NCBI RefSeq assembly: GCF_003113495.2
Contig: NZ_CP084508.1
Span: 81,765 to 145,764 of the forward strand
Length of the DNA: 64,000 nucleotides
Source: Edwardsiella tarda ATCC 15947 = NBRC 105688
GTDB taxonomy: Bacteria; Pseudomonadota; Gammaproteobacteria; Enterobacterales; Enterobacteriaceae
Direction: 5' to 3'
Shown: positions 7,271-13,841 of the stretch, one piece after another
How positions within the stretch are numbered: position 1 is the stretch's first letter
How the letters are laid out: each line of letters opens with the position of its first letter
Position numbers and translations under genes: made by a program
The notes under the pieces: generated by a model
The model's input: the letters and a program-made list of their open reading frames with translations, nothing else
Databases searched by the model: none
Told to the model about the DNA's origin: nothing

Positions 7271-9064
7271 TCAAAGATATTTTTTAATATTGCGTTTAGG
7301 ATCAGGAGATTTTAACTGTTTCCCTGTCTTATGATCAAAGGAGCCTAAGTGTTCACCATCACTGGCACGATATCCTTCTAACTCACCATGCCGAGAGTCC
7401 CATTCATAGATTTTACGCCCTTTATCGCCATACCACCTAGCTCGCTTCCCTCCTCCGTTTTGTTTTGGTGTTTTAGGTTTGCCCTCTTGCAATTCGCCTA
7501 ATCCATGAATATCTTTTGTTTCTGGATCAGGGTAATAATCATGACCATAATCCTTAAGCCCTTTTCGAGGTTTTTTCTTCTCCTCATTAACTTTATTTTC
7601 CGCAGCTTTTTTCTTCCCTTCCTTTTCTCTGCGATTCTCTAATGCATGAGATAACGCTTGCTCCGCTAATGTCAATTTATCCTTGGCAACAATTAACCTA
7701 TTTCGGATTTTTCCGTACTCGATTAATTGCCCTTCAAGAGCTTGTCGAGATGCCTCTCGTGAATCTTTATCAGGGTTACCTTCATTAAAATCCCACCCAA
7801 ATGCTTGCGCCCCTTGTGAGATCAGTTTATCACGATCTTGTATCGTATTAATCTGTCCAACAGTACGAATTGTGCCACTATAATACGATGTTTTAAAAGG
7901 AATTGTTCCTTCTGAAACAATGGGGTATTTTGATGGATCATTCCATGACTTTACATCAGGTTCATTTCTGACCCGCTCCAGTTCACGCTGTTGGCTAGTA
8001 ACATTCTCCCTTGCCCGACGAAGCTCATCATTTGCAATAGCCAGGTCATGCTTTGCGGCCTCAAGAGGATAAGATGCATTCCACATCTGTTGACGACGTC
8101 GATCTTCCGCCTCACGCAGTTTTACTTGTTCAGGTGTTAGCACATCTGATACGGAAACATAAATCGGTTTAACATTACTATTATCGGGAAAGCGGATCAC
8201 TGCATCATGGGTGTTCCCTCCCGCACTAAACCCCACAGCTTTTTCATCACCCCGTTCAGTAGGAATGCCTTTAGGCTGGCTAACGGATACAGGCGTATTA
8301 TTCTTAATACTCAGATGGATATCCGGCTTACCAGGTACAATACTGGCTATAAAAACACCAGGACGGGAGGTTGGCTTAGCTTCAACCACAGGGACACTCA
8401 TTGGTACACCAGCTACCACTGCCAGCTTTTGCTTTTCATCCTGAATGATATCCGCCACCCGATTTTTTACCCGAACAGTAGCCGGCTGTAGAGGTAATGA
8501 GGGTGCCAGTGGTGCATCTAACACTTTATCTGCCGGAAGAGATGTCATAATTTGAGACATCATATTAGGATCATCTTTTGCGATTTCAGAGGGGATTAAC
8601 ACACCAAAAGTTACCCCCATTAATCGCCCAGCATAAGGCAGACCTGCAACTAAACCCTGCTCCAGCTTTGCCATTGCGTCCAATAAAGCTTTCTGAATTG
8701 GTGCAGTACGAAACAGAGAAAATCCCCACATACCATCAATAAGAGAAATATTCATCGGCACGCCATAAGCGACATTGGCTTGAGCCTCAGGGAATAATGA
8801 CAGATTAACGCCAGAGCTAGCGTGATCTTTATCACCACCATTTCCACCCCGACTCCATCCGGCATCGGGACGTTCCCGTCCACCATAATGAGTAATAGAG
8901 CCTCGATGATCTGTTGTCGTTGAGGTACCATCACCATTATCACGAGTATGCCCGCCTAAATTCTTCCCATCGTACCCACCAGTGGACCCTCTATCTCCAC
9001 CACCAGGGTTTCGGCCTCCACCAAAAGCATTACCGTGAGCATTATTGCCCCCATTTCCACTCAT
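7271..9064 (-). CDS. Colicin with 16S rRNase domain (colicin E3/E6, cloacin DF13 family)
   Basis: The 597-residue bacteriocin has four recognisable parts. Residues 1-85 are a glycine-rich N-terminus with a TolB-box-like PDAGWSRGGNGGD. Residues ~95-330 are a cloacin-type translocation domain (PSEIAKDDPNMMS, VVAGVPMSVPVV, YVSVSDVLTPEQVKLREAED). Residues ~340-495 are a coiled-coil receptor domain whose tip is unlike the BtuB-binding E colicins. The rRNase domain runs from ~500 to 597. Catalytic residues equivalent to E3 Asp510, His513, Glu517 and Arg545 are present (D556, H559, E563, R591). It should cut 16S rRNA in the decoding centre after import through an outer-membrane receptor and Tol. The start MSGNGGNNAHG is chosen over the upstream in-frame ATG because AGAGGAA stands 5 bp before it. 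The promoter carries a palindromic LexA operator. Confidence 0.93.
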   Translation of the reverse strand: MSGNGGNNAHGNAFGGGRNPGGGDRGSTGGYDGKNLGGHTRDNGDGTSTTTDHRGSITHYGGRERPDAGWSRGGNGGDKDHASSGVNLSLFPEAQANVAYGVPMNISLIDGMWGFSLFRTAPIQKALLDAMAKLEQGLVAGLPYAGRLMGVTFGVLIPSEIAKDDPNMMSQIMTSLPADKVLDAPLAPSLPLQPATVRVKNRVADIIQDEKQKLAVVAGVPMSVPVVEAKPTSRPGVFIASIVPGKPDIHLSIKNNTPVSVSQPKGIPTERGDEKAVGFSAGGNTHDAVIRFPDNSNVKPIYVSVSDVLTPEQVKLREAEDRRRQQMWNASYPLEAAKHDLAIANDELRRARENVTSQQRELERVRNEPDVKSWNDPSKYPIVSEGTIPFKTSYYSGTIRTVGQINTIQDRDKLISQGAQAFGWDFNEGNPDKDSREASRQALEGQLIEYGKIRNRLIVAKDKLTLAEQALSHALENRREKEGKKKAAENKVNEEKKKPRKGLKDYGHDYYPDPETKDIHGLGELQEGKPKTPKQNGGGKRARWYGDKGRKIYEWDSRHGELEGYRASDGEHLGSFDHKTGKQLKSPDPKRNIKKYL

Positions 9065-9096
9065 AACGATTCCTCTTTGACATATAAAAACCAAAA

Positions 9097-9140
9097 ATCA
9101 ATACTGTACATAAACACATGTGTTTATGTACAGTATTGAT
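9097..9140. promoter_or_regulatory. SOS operator of the colicin operon: 44-bp perfect palindrome with two overlapping LexA boxes
   Basis: Two 22-bp arms are exact reverse complements with no spacer (9097-9118 and 9119-9140). Inside are two overlapping LexA boxes of the CTG-N10-CAT / ATG-N10-CAG type, built on CTGTACATAAACA and its mirror. Double overlapping SOS boxes are the rule for colicin promoters and keep expression tight until DNA damage. The operator lies 33 bp upstream of the colicin ATG. Confidence 0.88.
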
Positions 9141-9595
9141 GCTAGCTCTACGATAGTTAGCTGTCAATGCAATTAATTTGATTGCAATCAAAATTTCAAC
9201 CGATGTGAATGGGAGGGAGCGTTCAGTCAACCCCTTGATCCAATGGGTGAGCCGTGCGCAAGTAGCATCTTTGAATGCCGCAAAGCGGCATGGAGGCGCC
9301 AACAGATGTTGAATAGAACACTGTCAGTGACTGGCGCCGTCGCCCGGCGCAGCCGGTTACTGTCTTGATAGGTTTCACCTTACCCATCCCTTGCCCTGTA
9401 AAGCCATAATCCGCTAACAGAGAGCGTAGATGTGAATGTGCGCCGTCGGAGTGGTCACGACAAGGCGTAGCCGTAGTCGGGGCGTATCTCCGCGTTAGCG
9501 GGCCGTTAGGGCCGCTTACGGGCGTGTTATACCGAACTTTTCAGGCGCAGTATTCCTAACAGCAGCGATTAATTTTAGTTACAACATCCATTATT

Positions 9596-9642
9596 AAAAG
9601 CGACATCATCCCGGCCCAGAGGGCCGGGGCGCCGTCGCTTTT
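9596..9642. terminator. Nested hairpin, bidirectional terminator / CIS-like candidate
   Basis: Outer arms AAAAGCGAC and GTCGCTTTT enclose an inner perfect stem CCCGGCCC-AGA-GGGCCGGG. The flanking A/T runs give a terminator shape on both strands. It lies about 500 bp beyond the repA stop, where repA transcripts would end in related replicons. Confidence 0.55.
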
Positions 9643-9820
9643 CAGTGGTGGGATGGGCGTTGGTGTTTCTGCTGGGCGCGGTACTGATGGTGAGTTTGGC
9701 GGTGGTGTTTAGCTAGGCTGAGTTTGGGGCCCATCGCAACGCGATGGGAGGTACTTTTTAGATGTTGTTGCCGGTTGGCTTTGGTGTTGCCAGGGAAGGG
9801 TTTGTGCCCGAGTGAAACGA

Positions 9821-9875
9821 GGGAGCTACCATCGAGAGCAGCCGTAAGGCTAGCTCGATGCTTACTCCCTTTTTT
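9821..9875 (+). terminator. Imperfect long stem with T6 tail
   Basis: GGGAG...CATCGAG pairs with CTCGATG...CTCCC and is followed by TTTTTT, a rho-independent terminator shape reading rightward. No rightward gene was identified before it, so it may end an untranslated RNA or simply mark the edge of the origin. Confidence 0.4.
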
Positions 9876-10139
9876 AAAAAGGGCTTTTGTTCAGAAACAA
9901 CGTTCGAAATTAACGATGATATTGGGTACCTCTTCGAAGTTAATCTGTTACTTCGAATTTAACTGTTTATTTCCTGTGCTATAGGGGTAGGCCAAGTTGG
10001 CCATCACCGAAAATCTGTGAATATCGAAGAGAGAGGGGGTGAATAACGCTCAAAATCCGTGCTATTTATCAACTACAGGGCAAGCGAGGGCCTCGCGTTG
10101 ATAGACGAAAACTCGACGGATTAAAGGGGGGGGGAAGGT

Positions 10140-11216
10140 TTAGATTTTAAAGGCACCGGTACGCTCAAGCAGCAACTTGTAGAACGCCTCCGCGTCCTGC
10201 TGCAGCAGTCCAGGGTACTCACGTTTAAGGATTTCCTGTAGCTGCAGCAACTGGATTGGCGTCATCGCGCCGGTGATCGACCACTGCGTAAACTGCTGAT
10301 AGTAGCTGTGCGTTTTCCGCTTGGCCAGCTGCCGGATGTTCTGGTTGGTCTCATCCAATTGTTGCTCCAGCGCCGAGCGTTGCGCCAAGGTTTGCTCTAT
10401 CGTGGCCACAGCCTGAGCCTTATCCCGTGCCAAGTCCGGGCTGACCACCCAGCGCTTGATTTGGCGCAGCCGGTTACGCAATGAGTGACGGGATTTCAGG
10501 TCAATACCGATACGCTCAATGTGCACCAGGTGTTTTTCATAGCGTTGGCGCAGTGTCTCCGTCAGACCGTTCTTCATCGCCCAACGCTTGAATTTGCCCA
10601 GCCAGTCACGTATTTCATCGACCTGGATACCGCGCGAAGTAAAGAACGTCTCGGATAGCCAGATACGCAGCGGCTTGTTCTGGCCACTGTCGCTGTCCTG
10701 GGTATGCAGCACAATGACATAGCCCAGCTGCTCCATCACCGAGAGGGCATGCAAGGCAACGTCGTAAGCTTTGCGACCGCTCTCGTAAACGTGCAGTACC
10801 CCCATCGCCGAGGCGATTTGCTCAAACGGTACCATCACTTCGAAGGGATAGTCGCTATCCGGGTTGTAATCCGTGTGTGCAGCCAATGCCTGGGAGAGAA
10901 CCGTTAACGCTTCACGGCTCTCTGAGCGTGTGCTGATCCGCATCGGTTTGGGCACAAAATTCGGATCATGACGATAGGCATAGGGAATATATCCCCGCTG
11001 GCGCAGGGCAATCAGATCGCCATTGCGATTCCAATCGTGACGGCTAATCCGTGCCACGACTTTTGACGCCATACCACGCGAAACGGCACAACACAGTTTC
11101 GGCTGATAGCGGCGATGGATTTTAGGCTGTCCCTTACGGGCCGCATTGGCCGCACCCCGCCGATTTGGCGAGTGGGACAGGTTATCGGCAATCGACGGAG
11201 AAAGGTTGCTATACAC
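10140..11216 (-). CDS. repA: Plasmid replication initiator RepA (IncFII/IncI-like)
   Basis: The protein has up to 358 residues and a basic C-terminal half (KSRHSLRNRLRQIKRWVVSPDL). Blocks such as FEVMVPFEQIASAMGVLHVY and IRDWLGKFKRWAMKNGL are those of RepA_IncFII-type initiators. Its identity is strengthened by the control region upstream: a TapA/RepY-like leader peptide, an antisense RNA stem-loop and a complementary loop/target pair. The GTG at 11216 overlaps the leader-peptide stop in another frame, which would couple the two translations. The next in-frame ATG is at 11069 with no good SD, so GTG is preferred, although the predicted pseudoknot target then falls inside the coding start. It should bind and open the origin to its 3' side (9.1-10.1 kb). 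Confidence 0.75.
   Translation of the reverse strand: MYSNLSPSIADNLSHSPNRRGAANAARKGQPKIHRRYQPKLCCAVSRGMASKVVARISRHDWNRNGDLIALRQRGYIPYAYRHDPNFVPKPMRISTRSESREALTVLSQALAAHTDYNPDSDYPFEVMVPFEQIASAMGVLHVYESGRKAYDVALHALSVMEQLGYVIVLHTQDSDSGQNKPLRIWLSETFFTSRGIQVDEIRDWLGKFKRWAMKNGLTETLRQRYEKHLVHIERIGIDLKSRHSLRNRLRQIKRWVVSPDLARDKAQAVATIEQTLAQRSALEQQLDETNQNIRQLAKRKTHSYYQQFTQWSITGAMTPIQLLQLQEILKREYPGLLQQDAEAFYKLLLERTGAFKI
11164..11171 (-). promoter_or_regulatory. Pseudoknot target in repA mRNA (pairs with the stem-loop I loop)
   Basis: The mRNA strand reads TCGCCAAA here, perfectly complementary over 8 nt to the TTTGGCGA loop of the stem at 11336-11382. IncI/IncB/IncL-M replicons use exactly such a UUUGGCG-CGCC pairing to activate rep translation once the leader peptide has been translated. 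Confidence 0.6.
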
Positions 11217-11283
11217 CCCGCCCTGCGCTTATGTTGCGCGGACAGAGTACGGAGCACAGAAAGGATTGCAGTTTTCCGAGCAT
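11209..11283 (-). CDS. Replication leader peptide, TapA/RepY type
   Basis: The 24-residue frame MLGKLQSFLCSVLCPRNISA plus GRGV closely resembles the R1 TapA leader (same MLxKLQ, FLC and NISAG positions). GGGAG stands 9-10 bp upstream of the ATG. Its stop TAG overlaps the repA GTG region, so terminating ribosomes could reinitiate on repA or disrupt the inhibitory structure. The peptide itself is probably irrelevant; the act of translating it is the regulator. Confidence 0.75.
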   Translation of the reverse strand: MLGKLQSFLCSVLCPRNISAGRGV

Positions 11284-11324
11284 GGCTTTATACTCCCTGC
11301 ATAGAGCAACAGCTTCTATGCAGC

Positions 11325-11392
11325 ATTGTAGTGAGCCCCGTTAGTCTTCTTCTAGTCGCCAAACCTGGGAAGATTATCGGGGTTTTCGCTTT
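11325..11392 (+). ncRNA. Antisense Inc/CopA-like RNA controlling repA
   Basis: On the + strand CCCCGTTAGTCTTC (11336-11349) pairs with GAAGATTATCGGGG (11369-11382, two mismatches) and is followed by TTTTCGCTTTT, a terminator. On the opposite strand the same stem is loop I of the rep leader, exposing TTTGGCGA. An RNA of about 65-70 nt ending here would match the size and position of Inc RNA in IncI-type replicons and set copy number and incompatibility. The 5' end is estimated. Confidence 0.65.
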
Positions 11393-11481
11393 TCTGGCGC
11401 GGAGTAACGTCCCCCTCACCAGCTCCCTGCCACCTTGCGGCGTGGCCCGCCATGAATTCGTCTGTCTGTATCCTGCCCTCG

Positions 11482-11508
11482 CCCCTCATCATCAGTGATG
11501 ATGAGGGG
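11482..11508. terminator. Perfect 12-bp hairpin upstream of the rep leader
   Basis: CCCCTCATCATC-AGT-GATGATGAGGGG forms a perfect stem between the DUF2726 gene and the replication control region. It has no T-run, so it may insulate repA from read-through of the leftward transfer operon rather than act as a classical terminator. Confidence 0.4.
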
Positions 11509-11623
11509 GCAGAAACAGCGCTTCTCGCAAGAATACTACAGACAACCCAAAAAATTAACCTGTTTTCGGTCTGTTTTGGCGTACAGACGGCAACAGGATC
11601 AGAATGATGCATAAAAGGCGGCA

Positions 11624-12010
11624 TCACCTGGCAGTCGTTCGAGCCTGAAGATAATGGTGTACATGCTGGACGAGTACCTCGGGATCATCTCCTCGCCATA
11701 ACGGTATCTGTGCCTGACGAAAAATTTCGTTGAGCACGATATCGCGCCGTATACGCTTTGCTTGTTGATGCGTTGCATCATCCAGCTCAATCGCCGCAAT
11801 AATGTGACCTGTTTTTCGCTCAATAACCACGACATCACAATGCCACTGTGAAATAAGCCGGAATAAACACCACCATTGACGGCTACCTTTTTTCCAGGTT
11901 GACGAAACCTCAACAATATCGGCGACACGAACCTGGAGACAAAAATACCAGTGATGTGCGCCAGTCGCCGGCGATAACGCGGAAAAGAAGGCATATTCAC
12001 GCGCGGTCAT
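11624..12010 (-). CDS. DUF2726 domain protein (nuclease-fold-like), possibly frameshifted from its membrane anchor
   Basis: The protein has about 128 residues from the ATG at 12010 and shows the DUF2726 pattern: TAREYAFFSAL, QVRVADIVEV, DVVVIERKTGHIIAAIELDD and IPLWRGDD. The IELDD block is the presumed PD-(D/E)XK-like core; the biochemical role is unknown. Such genes are common between finO and repA on F-like plasmids. Family members normally have an N-terminal membrane segment followed by a FTAKPxLxTxxE motif. Here the segment is in the preceding overlapping frame while FTAKPQLMTAREY is in this one, so a single-base change may have split the gene. Confidence 0.65.
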   Translation of the reverse strand: MTAREYAFFSALSPATGAHHWYFCLQVRVADIVEVSSTWKKGSRQWWCLFRLISQWHCDVVVIERKTGHIIAAIELDDATHQQAKRIRRDIVLNEIFRQAQIPLWRGDDPEVLVQHVHHYLQARTTAR

Positions 12011-12209
12011 CAATTGTGGCTTGGCCGTAAAGGAACAGTAATCTATCCGATTCTTTCGGCTTGATACCCGCCGCCAGCAGAGCGCGTAATAAGGGATGAG
12101 CCTGCTTTCTGCCTTGCACCGATAGCCAGATGATAAATAATAAAATGAATAGGGCAAGCCCTAAGAAGATAAAAAACACGATTATTCTCCGATTGGCCAC
12201 TATTTGCAT
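11997..12209 (-). CDS. Small single-pass membrane protein (or N-terminal half of the DUF2726 protein)
   Basis: From MQIVANRR the frame encodes one strong membrane helix (IIVFFIFLGLALFILLFIIW) and a basic-to-mixed tail ending TIDDRA. The frame can be extended upstream to 12281. Its last 14 bases overlap the ATG of the DUF2726 gene (ATGACCGCGCGTGA), so either the two are translationally coupled or the tail after residue ~55 is an out-of-frame continuation of one original gene. Confidence 0.45.
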   Translation of the reverse strand: MQIVANRRIIVFFIFLGLALFILLFIIWLSVQGRKQAHPLLRALLAAGIKPKESDRLLFLYGQATIDDRA

Positions 12210-12399
12210 GCAGTCGCTATCTTGTCGCCAAATAATAAAGCGATAATGGCAACCATAAAATAACGGCAGTAATAATTTCATTATGAAAACTTACATTTTG
12301 TAAAATGCAAAAAGACTAACGCCCTGCGGTTGTTCAATTGCGTTCACTCCCCGATATAAAATCAGGGCGCGAACACAATTTTATAAAATATAAATAGAA

Positions 12400-13020
12400 C
12401 TAAATGCTGTTAGCAGGTGTTGATTTTCGCCGTTGATAGGATTCAATCCGGGCACACGCGTACTGTTGTTCCTCCTCCGTGATCGTGGCAACCGGCTGGC
12501 CATCAATGCCATAGCGGGAAGCTCCGACAACCATACTGCGCAAATAGGTCGTCGAGCGCGTAATACGTTTCAGGCAACGGCGCAGCTGTTTGCGTGACAA
12601 GGGCAGCGCGCGCGTAGCAATGTCGGCCAGCAACGCATCCCGTAACCCGACTTGCAGCAAACGCGGCTTGTCCCCCTCAAACAGCCCAGGCCAGTGGGGT
12701 TTCATCAGGGCAACGGCCTCCGCCAATGGCATCAATACCACCCCTTTCGGCGGCTTCGGTGGGCATTTTTTATCCTGCTTGGCCGGGGCTGCGGGTGGCG
12801 GGGTGAGAGTCGGCGCTTTTGCTGGCGCCCGTTTTGCCTCTTTCGCCTGCTTTTGTGCCGCCAGTTTCTGCTTCTTCACCTTCCAGGGAGGTGGCGTGTT
12901 CACCACCACCACTTTCTTACGATGGACAACCACCGGGGCGGTATCCGATGTCACTGCAGGTGTTTCTTCAACGGGTCGTTTACGCTTCAGACTCAATGTT
13001 GGCCGCTTCTCTGTATTCAT
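12400..13020 (-). CDS. finO: Fertility inhibition protein FinO (ProQ/FinO RNA chaperone)
   Basis: The 206-residue protein has a long basic, proline/alanine-rich N-terminal arm (residues 1-90, many K and PP) and a ProQ/FinO domain from ~95 (AEAVALMKPHWPGLFEGDKPR, LRRCLKRITRSTTYLRSMV, RYGIDG). FinO binds and protects the antisense RNA FinP and speeds its pairing with traJ mRNA, repressing transfer. Its place after traI and traX is the F-plasmid order. A FinP-like element is visible opposite the traJ leader. Confidence 0.93.
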   Translation of the reverse strand: MNTEKRPTLSLKRKRPVEETPAVTSDTAPVVVHRKKVVVVNTPPPWKVKKQKLAAQKQAKEAKRAPAKAPTLTPPPAAPAKQDKKCPPKPPKGVVLMPLAEAVALMKPHWPGLFEGDKPRLLQVGLRDALLADIATRALPLSRKQLRRCLKRITRSTTYLRSMVVGASRYGIDGQPVATITEEEQQYACARIESYQRRKSTPANSI

Positions 13021-13033
13021 CTTATCTCCCTGT

Positions 13034-13759
13034 TCACATCACACTGGCCACACAACTCAATACAGCCAGATGTACCGTATATGTCACCACAAAAAAATGT
13101 GAGGGCCAAAACCGCTCTTGACCAGACCATCGCAGGCCCCCCTGCGCGGCAGCTACACTCAGCACCAGGCCACTCACCGCCGCTGCCCAACTGATATTAA
13201 CATTCAACATCAGAACACTCAGTCCCCACAGCAGGGCAACCAGCCGGCGCTCCGCTGCCGCCATTGGCACAAAAAGGTAGCGGCAGGCCACTAACATCAC
13301 GACGCCCGCCAGATCATAGCTTGTCAGAGAGAAGGGAAGCCAAATCAGGGTAAGCCCTGTCGCTGCCAGTACCCCCTTGATCCCCTGTCGTTGCTCAAAC
13401 CAGCGTAAGGCTTGCCCGGTGACCGCGAACACAAACAGGATATTCCCTTGCCACCACGGGAACCCGGCCAACAGATACGCAGGTTGGGCGATCATCGCCC
13501 AACACCACAGGGCGTTGAGATTCGACTGGCGTATGCCGGCATGCCTGGCCAGATTGTACCCCCACACCAGCCCAAACAGCGGAAAGGCCCCGCGCCCCAG
13601 CCACAGCATGACCTCACTGTGCAAGCCAAAGATCTGGTTAGCATGGTCAAGCACCATCAACAATAATGCGACCCCTTTGAGCACATCACATTGCCCAGCA
13701 CTCCACTGCCAGCGACAGGCCAATCCCTGAAAAACTGACGGCATCACATCCACTCTCAT
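13034..13759 (-). CDS. traX: TraX, pilin N-acetyltransferase-like membrane protein
   Basis: The ATG at 13759 (MRVDVMPSVFQ) is preceded by AGAGGAG and gives 241 residues, although the frame is open further upstream inside traI. The protein is very hydrophobic with about eight membrane segments and the TraX signatures LLLMVLDHANQIF, WLGRGAFPLFGLVWGYNLARH and LAGFPWWQGNILF. In F, TraX acetylates the N-terminus of mature pilin. It sits between traI and finO as in F. Confidence 0.92.
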   Translation of the reverse strand: MRVDVMPSVFQGLACRWQWSAGQCDVLKGVALLLMVLDHANQIFGLHSEVMLWLGRGAFPLFGLVWGYNLARHAGIRQSNLNALWCWAMIAQPAYLLAGFPWWQGNILFVFAVTGQALRWFEQRQGIKGVLAATGLTLIWLPFSLTSYDLAGVVMLVACRYLFVPMAAAERRLVALLWGLSVLMLNVNISWAAAVSGLVLSVAAAQGGLRWSGQERFWPSHFFVVTYTVHLAVLSCVASVM

Positions 13760-13841
13760 TGAACGTCTCCTCTTGGCCTGGGGTGGCACCCTGATTTTAA
13801 TCGGGGTGTTTCCCCAGGCTGACAAACCGCATCGCGGTGCG

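Larger units (their letters stand above)
9141..10139. other. Probable origin-side region downstream of repA (oriV/CIS candidate)
   Basis: About 1 kb has no convincing gene. It sits on the 3' side of repA, where IncFII/IncI-type replicons carry CIS and the origin. Visible structure: a 16-bp palindrome TTTGATTGCAATCAAA at 9177; a nested hairpin at 9596-9642; a hairpin CCCATCGC-AAC-GCGATGGG at 9730-9748; a long imperfect stem at 9821-9869 followed by TTTTTT; and three 12-bp direct repeats of the form TTCGAA(A/G/T)TTAA(C/T) at 9903, 9933 and 9952. No perfect DnaA box was found here. Confidence 0.45.

Noticed and set aside
9724..9984. 86-residue rightward frame in the origin region
   Set aside because: It has no SD and no family pattern, and it runs through terminator-like stems and repeats. 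It is probably chance.
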